A DNA stretch of 64,000 nt from Actinoallomurus liliacearum (GTDB taxonomy: Bacteria > Actinomycetota > Actinomycetes > Streptosporangiales > Streptosporangiaceae), in assembly GCF_039542035.1 (NCBI RefSeq), contig NZ_BAABHJ010000008.1:434001-498000 (forward strand), given 5' to 3'. The notes beneath the pieces are model-generated. The model was given only the letters and a program-made list of their open reading frames with translations. It ran no database searches and had not been told where the DNA came from. Numbering within the stretch: position 1 is the stretch's first letter; every line of letters starts with the position of its first letter. The translations under genes were made by a program, and so were the position numbers. Positions 16,965-25,641 of this stretch are shown in pieces.

Positions 16965-18821
16965 ATGGACGCCACGGCCACGGGGGGCTCGCGAGAGCTC
17001 GCGGACTACCTGGCAATGCTCAAACGCCGCTGGTGGGTGGTCGTCGCCGCAGCGGCGCTCGGCGTCGCGGTGGCGGCGATGCTCGTCGTCGTCATGCCCA
17101 AGACGTACTCCGCGTTCGCCGTCGTCAACGTCACCCCCACGAAGCTGGACAGCGGCAGCCAGTCCGGCAAGCAGCAGGACATCAACCTGCAGACCGAGGC
17201 GCAGCGCGTCCGCTCGTACGACGTCGCCGAGCGGGTGGCCCGTGACCTGCACACGAAGGAGACCCCGACCGCGCTCAGCGCGTCCGTGTCGGTGAACGTC
17301 CCGAACGACTCGACGGTCATCTACATCACCGTCAACGCCTCGACCGCCGCGGACGCCCGCGACCGCGCGCACGCCTTCGCCCAGGCCTACCTGGACGACC
17401 GCCGCGACAGCGCCACCACCGTGCTGATGACCCAGATGACGGCTCTCCAGCGGCAGATCAACTCGCTGTCGAAGCAGCTGCGGACGATGACCGACAAGGT
17501 GCAGAAGAACCTGGTCGTCGCCCAGATGCAGGCCCTCAACAACAAGGCGTCCGACCTGCGCGTGACGGCCGCCAACGTGGACCCCGGCGAGATCATCACG
17601 GACGCGCGGCTGCCCACCTCGCCGTCCGACCCCAGTCTGACGAGGTACCTGCCCAGCGGTCTCGTCGGCGGCCTGCTGCTCGGTGTCGTGCTGGCCATCC
17701 TCCTGGACCGGACGGACAAGCGGGTGCGCACCGCCCACGACATCGAGCGCGTCCTCGACCTGCCGGTCCTCGTGGACATCCCGGCCAAACGCGGCCGGGA
17801 GGGCCTGGGCCTGCTGCCGGCGCGCAGCCGTACGGGGCAGAGCTTCCACGAGCTCTCCCACGTCCTCACCGCCACGCTGGGCCACGGCAACCACGTCCTC
17901 CTGGTCACCGGCGCGGCACCGGGCCGCGGCGGCAGCTTCGTCGCCGCCAACCTCGCGGCGGCGCTCGCCCGTACGGGCTCGGACGTCCTGCTGGTCTGCG
18001 CGGACCTGGGCTCCTCGGTGGCCGGCGAGCTCCTCGGCCTTCCGGAGGGGCCGGGTCTGTCGGAGGTGCTGCTCGGCTGGGCCGAACCGCGCGAGGTGAT
18101 CCGCAAGAACCACGGCGCGCCGACGCTGAGCGCCATCACGGTCGGCGCGAACAGCGAACTGGCCGCCGAACTGCTGCAGCGCGAGCAGATGGACCGCCTG
18201 ATCGGCTCCCTGCGGGAGGACTACCGCTTCACGGTCATCGAGGCCCCGTCCACCGAGCTGGGCGCGGACGCCCAGGCGCTGGCGGACCTGGCGGACGCCG
18301 CGCTCATGGTGGTCGAGATCCCCCTCGCGCGCTACGCCCAGATACGGGACGGGGTCCGGCGCATCGACCGGATGGGCGCCGCGGTGATGGGCGCGGTCGT
18401 ACTGCCCGTACAGGACGACAAGGTGGCGCCGCCGCCGTCCCGGCCCCTGCCGGCCCGTACCCCGCCGCCGCTGCGCGAGCGGCCGGTCGTTCCGCCGCCG
18501 AAGCAGAACAAGTACGAGGCCATCGAGGACGCGCCGACGGTGCTCGACATGGTGGCCGTGTCCGACGAGGGCGCCCCGCCGCCGAAGGGCCGGCGGCACC
18601 GCCCCGAGCCGCTCCCGCCCGCGTCCGGCGAGGAGGCCGCCCGGCCCCAGGCGCCGACGCGCTCCACCGGTCAGCCCCGGTCCGACCTGGCCCGCTCCGT
18701 CGACCCGGCCCGGTCGGCCGAGGCGGCCCCGCGCACCGACGGCGCCGAGTCGGCACGGCCGGCACCGGCCGACAACAGCGCGGCGGAGACGGCCGCGAAC
18801 CCCAAGGTCACCTGGACCTGA
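16965..18821 (+). CDS. Wzz-type polysaccharide co-polymerase with degenerate tyrosine-kinase domain
   Basis: A 618-residue protein. The Wzz domain has helices at about 26-48 and 227-243 flanking an extracytoplasmic part with coiled-coil-like QMTALQRQINSLSKQLRTM. A BY-kinase-like cytoplasmic domain follows. Its Walker A is GAAPGRGGS (residues 316-324), with Gly323 where Lys is required, and the Walker B position reads VIEAPS instead of the usual acidic D-x-P. About 150 Pro/Ala/Ser-rich residues end the protein with no tyrosine cluster. Wzz proteins set chain length with the Wzy polymerase; kinase activity looks lost. I start at ATG 16965; the frame is open further upstream but overlaps the previous gene. 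Confidence 0.83.
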   Translation: MDATATGGSRELADYLAMLKRRWWVVVAAAALGVAVAAMLVVVMPKTYSAFAVVNVTPTKLDSGSQSGKQQDINLQTEAQRVRSYDVAERVARDLHTKETPTALSASVSVNVPNDSTVIYITVNASTAADARDRAHAFAQAYLDDRRDSATTVLMTQMTALQRQINSLSKQLRTMTDKVQKNLVVAQMQALNNKASDLRVTAANVDPGEIITDARLPTSPSDPSLTRYLPSGLVGGLLLGVVLAILLDRTDKRVRTAHDIERVLDLPVLVDIPAKRGREGLGLLPARSRTGQSFHELSHVLTATLGHGNHVLLVTGAAPGRGGSFVAANLAAALARTGSDVLLVCADLGSSVAGELLGLPEGPGLSEVLLGWAEPREVIRKNHGAPTLSAITVGANSELAAELLQREQMDRLIGSLREDYRFTVIEAPSTELGADAQALADLADAALMVVEIPLARYAQIRDGVRRIDRMGAAVMGAVVLPVQDDKVAPPPSRPLPARTPPPLRERPVVPPPKQNKYEAIEDAPTVLDMVAVSDEGAPPPKGRRHRPEPLPPASGEEAARPQAPTRSTGQPRSDLARSVDPARSAEAAPRTDGAESARPAPADNSAAETAANPKVTWT

Positions 18822-18834
18822 GCCTCGCCGCGGG

Positions 18835-19731
18835 TCAGATGCCCCGGCCGCGGGCGTGCAGTGTCAGCAGGACGCGCTTGCCCGAGACGGCGCCGCTGGC
18901 CACCGCGAGCGCGAACGGCACCCGCCGTTCCTTCCAGTTGGCCCGCATCGCCCGTCCGGCCCAGCGCACGGCCTCCCGTCGCCGGCCGATGGTGGCGCAG
19001 CCGAACGCGATCTGTCCGTACACCCGCCCGGCCGCGGCCGGGGACCGGCCGATCTCCGGGTAACGGTCGAGGAACCATCGCAGGGCCTCGACCTTCGTCT
19101 CCCACGCCTGCGCGTAGTAGGACGTCTGGCCGAACAGCACGCGGACGTACGGCCGGTCGACGTTGACGATCGGGTACCGGCGGGCGGCGCGCAGCGCCAG
19201 GTCCCAGTCCTCGCCCTGGCCGCCCGGGATCGTCTCGTCGACCATGCCGATGTCGATCAGCGCCTCGCGCCGGGCGACGTACGTCGAGGAGTGCACGCTC
19301 ATCACGCGGTCGCCGACGAGGTCGTCGAAGAGGACCCGGTCGGCGCCGGCCAGGCGGGGCACCTCCCGGCCGTTGAAGTCGACCAGGATGCCGCAGCTGG
19401 CGAGGACCGCGTCGGGCTCGGCCTCCAGGGCGGCGACCTGGGCCGCCAGCTTGCCGGGCAGCCACACGTCGTCGTCGTCGCAGGCGGCCACCAGGTCGGT
19501 GTCGAGCGCGAGGATCCCGGTGTTGCGGCTGCCGGGGAGGCCGGGCGTACGGGTGTTGGCGAGCACCTCGACCCGGTCGCCCGCCAGGCTCAGGTCGGGC
19601 TCGGCCCGGTCGTACACCACCACGACGCGGACCTTCCCGTCGTAGTCCTGGGCCAGCACCGACTCGATCGCCTTGCGCAGCAGTTGGGGACGGTTGTGAG
19701 TGGGGATGACCACTCCCACGGAGGGCAGCAC
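18835..19731 (-). CDS. Family 2 glycosyltransferase
   Basis: A 298-residue soluble GT-A enzyme. SVGVVIPTHNRPQLLRKAI is the donor-site start, VAACDDDDVWLPGK carries the metal-binding D-D-D motif, and GQGEDWDLALRAARR is the acceptor/base region with the conserved ED. The donor and acceptor sugars are not readable. It is convergent with the co-polymerase gene (13 bp apart) and divergent from the PPOX gene. Probably adds one sugar of the polymer repeat. Confidence 0.87.
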   Translation of the reverse strand: MLPSVGVVIPTHNRPQLLRKAIESVLAQDYDGKVRVVVVYDRAEPDLSLAGDRVEVLANTRTPGLPGSRNTGILALDTDLVAACDDDDVWLPGKLAAQVAALEAEPDAVLASCGILVDFNGREVPRLAGADRVLFDDLVGDRVMSVHSSTYVARREALIDIGMVDETIPGGQGEDWDLALRAARRYPIVNVDRPYVRVLFGQTSYYAQAWETKVEALRWFLDRYPEIGRSPAAAGRVYGQIAFGCATIGRRREAVRWAGRAMRANWKERRVPFALAVASGAVSGKRVLLTLHARGRGI

Positions 19732-19789
19732 GCGCAGAGTCTAGGGTGCTGCACGTAATCATGAGCAGCGTCCGGAAAGGTGATGTCAC

Positions 19790-20251
19790 GTGGCTCCGAG
19801 GATCGCGACCGCCGAGCGAGTAGACCGTGCCCAGTTGCTGGAGTTCCTGCGTCCCCGGCACCACGGGTTGTTGTCGACCCTACGGGCGAGCGGCCGGCCG
19901 CAGATGTCGCCCGTGACGTGTGGCGTGGACGCCGACGGGCGAATCGTCGTCTCCACGTATCCCGCGCGCGCCAAGGCCCGGAACCTGCGGCGGAACGAGC
20001 AGGTGTCGATCTGTGTCGTGTCCGACGACTGGGACGGGCCGTACGTCCAGGTCGACGGGCGCGCCGAGGTGCTCGACATGCCGGAGGCGCTGGACGGGCT
20101 GGTGGAGTACTACCGCTGCATCGCCGGCGAGCACCCCGACTGGGACGAGTACCGCGAGGCGATGCGGCGCCAGGACAAGTCGCTGATCCGCATCCACATC
20201 GAAGAGTGGGGACCGATCGCGACCGGCGGTTTCCCGCCCGAGCGGACCTGA
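19790..20251 (+). CDS. PPOX-class, probably F420-dependent oxidoreductase
   Basis: A 153-residue single-domain protein of the split-barrel flavin/F420-binding fold. HHGLLSTLRASGRPQMSPVT and later ARAKARNLRRNEQVSI and YVQVDGRAEVLD are the conserved stretches of the F420-dependent PPOX group. In actinobacteria such enzymes reduce small cofactors or xenobiotics with F420H2; here the substrate is unknown. Start GTG 19790. The gene converges on cysN with a shared hairpin terminator between them. No functional link to the polysaccharide genes is visible. Confidence 0.8.
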   Translation: MAPRIATAERVDRAQLLEFLRPRHHGLLSTLRASGRPQMSPVTCGVDADGRIVVSTYPARAKARNLRRNEQVSICVVSDDWDGPYVQVDGRAEVLDMPEALDGLVEYYRCIAGEHPDWDEYREAMRRQDKSLIRIHIEEWGPIATGGFPPERT

Positions 20252-20259
20252 TCCGAGCG

Positions 20260-20298
20260 CGTACGGGCCCGGCCCCGTCTGGGGGCCGGGCCCGTACG
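20260..20298. terminator. 17-bp perfect hairpin between convergent PPOX and cysN genes
   Basis: Arms 20260-20276 and 20282-20298 are exactly complementary over 17 bp with a 5-bp loop. It lies between the PPOX stop (20251) and the cysN stop (20300) and would end transcription from both sides. Confidence 0.88.
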
Positions 20299-20299
20299 G

Positions 20300-21562
20300 C
20301 TAGCGGTTCTCCATGATCATGCCGGCGCCGACGGTCGCGTTGGTGGCCTCGTCGATGAGGATGAACCCGCCGGTGCCGCGGTTACGGGAGTAGTCGTCGG
20401 CGAACAGCGGCTGGGTGACGCGCAGCCGCACCCGCCCGATCTCGTTGAGCTCCAGGCGCTCGGCGTCCTCGTGCCGGTGCAGCGTGTTGACGTCGAGCCG
20501 GTACTGCAGCTCCTTGATCATCGCCCTGGCGGTGCGGGTGGTGTGCTTGATGACCAGCTTGCCGCGCGGCACGAGCGGGCGTTCGTCGGACATCCAGCAG
20601 ACCATCGCGTCGACGTCCTGAGTGACCTGCGGCCGGTTGTGCGGCCGGCAGATCATGTCGCCCCGGGAGATGTCGATGTCGTCCTCGAGCAGGAGCGTGA
20701 CCGACATCGGCGGGAACGCCTCGTCCACCGGACCGTCGGCGGTGTCGATCCGCTTGATCCGCGTCGTCAGCCCGGACGGCAGGTGCATGACCTCGTCGCC
20801 GGGCTTGAGCACGCCGCCCGCGACCTGGCCGGCGTAGCCCCGGTAGTCGTGCAGCTCCGGGTCGGTGGACTTGTGCGGCCGGATGACGTACTGCACCGGG
20901 AACCGCACGTCGATGAGGTTCCGGTCGGAGGCGATGTGGACGTTCTCCAGGTGGTGCAGCAGCGACGGACCGTCGTACCAGGGCATGTTGGCCGACCGCT
21001 CGACGACGTTGTCGCCGTGCAGCGCCGAGATCGGGATGAACGTCAGGTCGCCGACCGACAGCTTCGCCGCGAAGGACGTGAACTCGTCCTTGATCCGCTC
21101 GAACGTCGCCTCGTCGTAGTCGACGAGGTCCATCTTGTTGACCGCGAGCACGAGGTGCGGCACCCGCAGCAGCGTCGCCAGGAACGCGTGGCGGCGCGAC
21201 TGCTCCAGGATGCCCTTCCGGGCGTCGATCAGGACGATCGCCAGGTCGGCGGTCGAGGCGCCGGTCACCATGTTCCGGGTGTACTGGATGTGCCCGGGGG
21301 TGTCGGCGATGATGAACTTGCGCCGGGGCGTGGCGAAGTAGCGGTAGGCGACGTCGATGGTGATGCCCTGCTCCCGCTCGGCGCGCAGGCCGTCGGTCAG
21401 CAGGGCGAGGTTGGTGTAGTCCTCACCCCGGTCGCGGCTGGTGCGTTCGACGGCCTCGAGCTGGTCCTCGAAGATCGACTTGGAGTCGAACAGCAGGCGC
21501 CCGATGAGGGTGGACTTGCCGTCGTCGACCGAGCCCGCGGTGGCGAGCCGCAGAATGTCCAT
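20300..21562 (-). CDS. cysN: Sulfate adenylyltransferase subunit 1, GTPase (CysN)
   Basis: A 420-residue translation-factor-type GTPase: P-loop GSVDDGKST near residue 10, DTPGH in switch 2 and NKMD for guanine recognition, then two beta-barrel domains. CysN uses GTP hydrolysis to drive CysD making APS from ATP and sulfate. Its length and end match unfused CysN; it carries no C-terminal APS kinase domain, so PAPS synthesis needs a separate CysC (perhaps the gene cut at the left edge). ATG 21562 directly abuts the cysD stop. Last gene of the sugar transferase-cysQ-cysD-cysN run. Confidence 0.96.
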   Translation of the reverse strand: MDILRLATAGSVDDGKSTLIGRLLFDSKSIFEDQLEAVERTSRDRGEDYTNLALLTDGLRAEREQGITIDVAYRYFATPRRKFIIADTPGHIQYTRNMVTGASTADLAIVLIDARKGILEQSRRHAFLATLLRVPHLVLAVNKMDLVDYDEATFERIKDEFTSFAAKLSVGDLTFIPISALHGDNVVERSANMPWYDGPSLLHHLENVHIASDRNLIDVRFPVQYVIRPHKSTDPELHDYRGYAGQVAGGVLKPGDEVMHLPSGLTTRIKRIDTADGPVDEAFPPMSVTLLLEDDIDISRGDMICRPHNRPQVTQDVDAMVCWMSDERPLVPRGKLVIKHTTRTARAMIKELQYRLDVNTLHRHEDAERLELNEIGRVRLRVTQPLFADDYSRNRGTGGFILIDEATNATVGAGMIMENR

Positions 21563-22492
21563 TTAGAAGTAGCCCTCCCGCTTGCGGTCCTCCATGGCGG
21601 CCTCGCTGGTGCGGTCGTCGGCGCGGGTCTGACCGCGCTCGGTGACCCGCGTGGCGGCGATCTCGGCGATGACCTCGTCCAGGCCGACCGCGGTCGACTC
21701 GACGGCACCGGTGCAGCTCATGTCGCCGACCGTGCGGTAGCGGACCATCGCCTCGAAGGCCGGCTCGTCGTCACCCCGGTTGGAGTACGGGCTGTCGGCG
21801 AGCAGCATGCCGTCGCGTTCGAAGACCGTGCGGGTGTGGGCGTAGTAGATCGAGGGGATCTCCAGGCCCTCCAGCCGGAGGTAGTCCCAGATGTCGAGCT
21901 CGGTCCAGTTCGACAGCGGGAAGACCCGGACGTGCTCGCCCTGGCGGATCCGGGTGTTGTAGAGGTTCCACAGCTCGGGCCGCTGGTTCTTCGGGTCCCA
22001 CTGGCCGAAGTCGTCGCGGAAGGAGACGACGCGCTCCTTGGCGCGGGCCTTCTCCTCGTCGCGCCGGGCCCCGCCGAACGCGGCGTCGAACCGGTGCTCC
22101 TCGATGGCGTCCAGCAGGGTGGTGGTCTGCAGGCGGTTCCGGCTGGCCCGCCGGCCGGTCTCCTCGACCACGCGGCCCTTGTCGATGGACTCCTGCACGG
22201 ACGCGACCACGAGGCGGACGCCGAGCTCGGCGACCCGGCGGTCGCGGAACTCGATGACCTCGGGGAAGTTGTGGCCGGTGTCGACGTGCATGACCGGGAA
22301 CGGGACCGGTGCCGGCCAGAACGCCTTCTCGGCGAGGCGCAGCATGACGATGCTGTCCTTGCCGCCGGAGAAGAGCAGGACGGGCCGTTCGAACTCCGCC
22401 GCTACCTCCCGGATGATGTGGATCGATTCGGACTCCAGGACGCCGAGCTGAGACGTCCGGTAGTCACGGGTGTCAGCGGTGCTGCGCTGCAT
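21563..22492 (-). CDS. cysD: Sulfate adenylyltransferase subunit 2 (CysD)
   Basis: A 309-residue PP-loop ATPase with LLFSGGKDSIVMLRL, the SGGKDS pyrophosphate loop, and FPLSNWTELDIWDYL typical of CysD. The C-terminus ends ...EDRKREGYF as in most CysD proteins. With CysN it forms ATP sulfurylase. I start at ATG 22492 because GGGAG lies 9 bp upstream; an in-frame extension to 22600 overlaps cysQ and lacks sense. It lies 22 bp after cysQ and abuts cysN, so the three are one transcript. Confidence 0.96.
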   Translation of the reverse strand: MQRSTADTRDYRTSQLGVLESESIHIIREVAAEFERPVLLFSGGKDSIVMLRLAEKAFWPAPVPFPVMHVDTGHNFPEVIEFRDRRVAELGVRLVVASVQESIDKGRVVEETGRRASRNRLQTTTLLDAIEEHRFDAAFGGARRDEEKARAKERVVSFRDDFGQWDPKNQRPELWNLYNTRIRQGEHVRVFPLSNWTELDIWDYLRLEGLEIPSIYYAHTRTVFERDGMLLADSPYSNRGDDEPAFEAMVRYRTVGDMSCTGAVESTAVGLDEVIAEIAATRVTERGQTRADDRTSEAAMEDRKREGYF

Positions 22493-22514
22493 GTGGTGCC
22501 GCTCCCGGGTTCGC

Positions 22515-23285
22515 TTACGAGACCGCCCGGATGCCGGCGAGCAGCGTTGGCGCCAAATCCGGGTGGCAAACCAGGATATCCGGCAGCAGGGTGTTCTCAT
22601 TGTTGTAGGTCAGGGGTGACCCGTCGATGCGGGAGGCGTGGGCGCCCGCCGCTAGGGCGACCGCGACCGGCGCCGCGGAGTCCCATTCGTACTGACCGCC
22701 CGCGTGCACGTAGGCGTCGACGTCGCCGAGGAGCACCGCGGCGACCTTCGCGCCCGCCGATCCGATCGGCATGACCCGCACGTCCGGCTCGACCTCGTCG
22801 ACGAGCCGGTCGAGGAACGCCGGCGGGCGGCTGCGGCTGGCCGTCATCCGGATCTGCGCGGGGTCGCGCAGCGGAGGCAGCGACGGCGGTTCGGCCGTGG
22901 AGAGCGTGCGGCCCTGGGCGGGCAGCGCGACGGCCCCGGCGGTGAGCCGCCCGGTGCCGTCGCCGTCCCGCTCCCAGAGCGCGACGTGCACGGCCCAGTC
23001 GGACCGTCCCTCCTCGCCGTACTCGTACGTGCCGTCCAGCGGGTCGACGATCCACACGCGGTCGGCGTCGATGCGGGCGAGGTCGTCCTTGCCCTCCTCG
23101 CTGAGGACGGCGTCACCGGGACGCTGCCGGGCGAGCGCCTCGGTCAGGCACAGGTGCGCCTCCCGGTCGCCGGTGTCCCGCAGTCTTCGTACGTCGGCGA
23201 AGCCGGACTCCGCGCGCAGGCGCAGCAGCAGCGCTCCCGCCTCGGTTGCCAGATCCCTGGCGAGGGCGTGGTCGTCGTGGATCAC
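22515..23285 (-). CDS. cysQ: CysQ-type 3'(2'),5'-bisphosphate (PAP) phosphatase
   Basis: A 256-residue IMPase/FBPase-family phosphatase. SEEGKDD and WIVDPLDGTYEY provide the metal ligands, and YEWDSAAPVAVALAAGA the C-terminal WD-x-A-P signature. CysQ removes the 3' phosphate of PAP, the by-product of sulfotransferases and PAPS reductases, and can also dephosphorylate PAPS. GTG 23285 has AGAGAG upstream; the frame continues upstream over the sugar transferase gene but that is not coding. It sits between the initiating transferase and cysD. With a sulfotransferase and no reductase nearby, PAP clearance for sulfation is the likely role. Confidence 0.9.
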   Translation of the reverse strand: MIHDDHALARDLATEAGALLLRLRAESGFADVRRLRDTGDREAHLCLTEALARQRPGDAVLSEEGKDDLARIDADRVWIVDPLDGTYEYGEEGRSDWAVHVALWERDGDGTGRLTAGAVALPAQGRTLSTAEPPSLPPLRDPAQIRMTASRSRPPAFLDRLVDEVEPDVRVMPIGSAGAKVAAVLLGDVDAYVHAGGQYEWDSAAPVAVALAAGAHASRIDGSPLTYNNENTLLPDILVCHPDLAPTLLAGIRAVS

Positions 23286-23302
23286 GTACTTCTCTCTACA
23301 CG

Positions 23303-24781
23303 TCAGTAGGCACCGGAACCGTGCAGGACGGCGGCCCAGGTCCTCCAGAGGATCTGCAGGTCGAGGGTCAAGGACCAGTTCTCGACGTAACGCAGATCCA
23401 GGCGCACGGATTCCTCCCAGGTCAGGTCCGCCCGTCCGCTCACCTGCCACAGACCGGTCATGCCCGGTCGTACGACGAGGCGGCGGCGCACGTCATCACC
23501 GTACTGTGCGACCTCGTCGGGCAGCGGCGGGCGGGGGCCGACCAGCGACATGTCGCCCCACAGCACGTTGAACAGCTGGGGCATCTCGTCAAGGGAGTAG
23601 CGCCGCAGCCAGGTCCCCATCCGGGTGACCCGCGGATCGTTCTTGATCTTGAACAGGACGCCGTCGTGCTCGTTGAGCTGCAGGAGTTCGGCCTTGCGCC
23701 GTTCGGCGTCGACGACCATCGTCCGGAACTTCAGCACGGTGAACTCGCGGCCGTCCTGGCCGACCCGGACCTGGCGGAACAGCGCGCGGCCGGGGCTCTC
23801 CAGCCGGATGGCGATCACGATGGCGGCCAGAAGCGGCCACAGGACCATCAGCGCCGCGGCCGCGACGGTGCGGTCGAACGCGTTCTTGATGAGCCGGCGG
23901 ACGCCGCTCAGCTCGGGGTGCTCGACGTGCAGGAGCGGCAGCCCGGCGACCGGGCGGATGGAGGTGCGCGGCCCGGCGACCTCCATGAGCGCCGGTGCGA
24001 CGACGAGGTCGACGTCGTCCTTCTCGAGCTGCCAGGCGAGGCGGCGAAGGGCCACGCCGTCCAGCTCGGGACAGGCGAGCACGGCGACGGTGTCGGCGTG
24101 CACCGCCTCGACGGTACCGGCGATCCGGGCGAAGTCACCGGCGACCCGTACGCCCTCGATCTCGCGGACCGCGTCGTCGCCCGAGGCGAGCATCGGCGGG
24201 AGACAGGCGGCGACGATCTGCATGCCGTGCTGGGGTTCGCGGCGCAGCTGCCGTACCAGGTCGGCCACTGCGGCCCGGTGCCCGGCGGCCACGACGCGGC
24301 GCATGCACTCACCGGCCTTGCGCCGCCGATGCAGCCGCTTGCGGAGCTGGTACCGCGCGACCAGGTCGAGTCCCGTGGTGAGGGGCAGCGCCACGATGAC
24401 GTAGCCGCGGGCGACGTCGATCTTGGTGGCGTACGCGAGGATCGCCACGGTGGCGGTCAGCGAGAAGCCGGCCTGGATGATCCGGCGGAACTCCTCGGAG
24501 CCGACGCCGATGAGCCGGTGCTCGTACGCGCGCGCCATGCCGAGCACGCCGGTCCACAGGAAGGGCAGGACGAGGCTCAGTCCGATGTAGGGAGTGCTCC
24601 ACGGGTCGCCGAAGGTCGGGTAGCGGAACCGCGCGACGAAGGCGAACAGGCCCGCGAGCAGGGCGACGAGAAAGTCGACACACCAGGCCTGCCGCGCGTA
24701 ACCGGAGCTCCATGACTGGATCCGCGAACGACTGCCGTGGGCGGCCTGGGCCTCGGGCCACGCTTCTCCGACGACCGCCAT
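23303..24781 (-). CDS. Exopolysaccharide initiating polyprenyl-phosphate sugar phosphotransferase
   Basis: A 492-residue enzyme of the WbaP/CpsE/WcaJ type: about four N-terminal hydrophobic helices, a central soluble CoA-binding-like domain, one further helix (about 315-335) and a C-terminal catalytic domain with VLKFRTM, RYSLDEMPQLFNVL, DMSLVGPRP and PGMTGLWQVSGR. It would load the first sugar-1-phosphate on undecaprenyl phosphate. ATG 24781 has GAGGGG 4 bp upstream; GTG 24808 has no ribosome binding site. It begins the transcript that also carries cysQ, cysD and cysN, 17 bp from cysQ, which ties sulfate activation to polymer initiation. Confidence 0.92.
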   Translation of the reverse strand: MAVVGEAWPEAQAAHGSRSRIQSWSSGYARQAWCVDFLVALLAGLFAFVARFRYPTFGDPWSTPYIGLSLVLPFLWTGVLGMARAYEHRLIGVGSEEFRRIIQAGFSLTATVAILAYATKIDVARGYVIVALPLTTGLDLVARYQLRKRLHRRRKAGECMRRVVAAGHRAAVADLVRQLRREPQHGMQIVAACLPPMLASGDDAVREIEGVRVAGDFARIAGTVEAVHADTVAVLACPELDGVALRRLAWQLEKDDVDLVVAPALMEVAGPRTSIRPVAGLPLLHVEHPELSGVRRLIKNAFDRTVAAAALMVLWPLLAAIVIAIRLESPGRALFRQVRVGQDGREFTVLKFRTMVVDAERRKAELLQLNEHDGVLFKIKNDPRVTRMGTWLRRYSLDEMPQLFNVLWGDMSLVGPRPPLPDEVAQYGDDVRRRLVVRPGMTGLWQVSGRADLTWEESVRLDLRYVENWSLTLDLQILWRTWAAVLHGSGAY

Positions 24782-25050
24782 TTCACCCCTCGCCGAGGTA
24801 ACACACACGGGACTCTGCTGAAGCAGGACGCCCAGGGGTCACGAGAGGTTCACACGTTCCGGCAAAAATCGCCCGTCATGTCACACGAGGACCGGTGGGC
24901 GTCAAAACAGTGATCTTTCGGGCGGCGACCGCCGGGACGGCACCGTGGCTCCTGGGGGTACACCTGGCACGATAGAGACCTAGAACGCGCAGAGGGGCCG
25001 AAACCACGTAATCGCCGGTACGTGTCGAGTTCGCCCGGGAGAGAGTTCTT

Positions 25051-25641
25051 CTAAGCAGTGTGAAAGATGTTCTGCGCGCGGTCCAGGCCGTCCGTGAGCA
25101 ACGACTCCGTCGCGTCGGCGGCGCGCTCGGTGTTCAGGTCGAGCTCCTTGCGCTCGGCCGCGGCGAAGTCGCGCAGCACGAACACCGCGGCGTCCATGCG
25201 GCCGGGCGGCCGGCCGATCCCGAACCTGACCCGTAGGTAGTCACGCCCGCCGAGCGCCTTGGTGATCGAGCGCAGGCCGTTGTGCCCGTTGTCGCCGCCA
25301 CCGCGCTTCAGGCGCAGCGTGCCGTAGGGGATGTCGAGCTCGTCGTGCACGACGACGACACGCTCGAGCGGCACCTTGTAGAAGTCGCGCAAAGCCTTTA
25401 CGGGGCCGCCGGACTCGTTCATGTACGACCGGGGCTTGGCGAGCACGACCCGGAGCCCGGCGAGCCGTCCCTCGACGACCTCGGCACGCGCCTTGTGCGC
25501 CTTGAACCGGCCGCCCATCCGCGCGGCCAGCACGTCGAGGACCATGAAGCCGGCGTTGTGCCGGTTGCCGGCGTACTCGGGGCCCGGGTTGCCGAGCCCG
25601 ACGACGAGCCAGGGAGCGTCCGCGCCCACGTCCGGCATCAC
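25051..25641 (-). CDS. pth: Peptidyl-tRNA hydrolase
   Basis: A 196-residue Pth. GLGNPGPEYAGNRHNAGF holds the catalytic His, MNESGG and VHDELDIPYG the other active-site residues (Asn, Asp), and GGGDNGHNGLRSI the substrate loop. It frees tRNA from peptidyl-tRNA dropped by ribosomes. Follows rplY on the same strand as in many actinobacteria, but here separated by 385 bp of repeat-containing DNA. The next gene downstream is the sugar transferase after 269 bp, in which I see no clear promoter motif although one must exist. Confidence 0.96.
   Translation of the reverse strand: MMPDVGADAPWLVVGLGNPGPEYAGNRHNAGFMVLDVLAARMGGRFKAHKARAEVVEGRLAGLRVVLAKPRSYMNESGGPVKALRDFYKVPLERVVVVHDELDIPYGTLRLKRGGGDNGHNGLRSITKALGGRDYLRVRFGIGRPPGRMDAAVFVLRDFAAAERKELDLNTERAADATESLLTDGLDRAQNIFHTA

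Noticed and set aside
24782..25050. Promoter for the sugar transferase-cys operon
   Set aside because: A promoter is expected here, but I found no -35/-10 pair with proper spacing that stands out from background.
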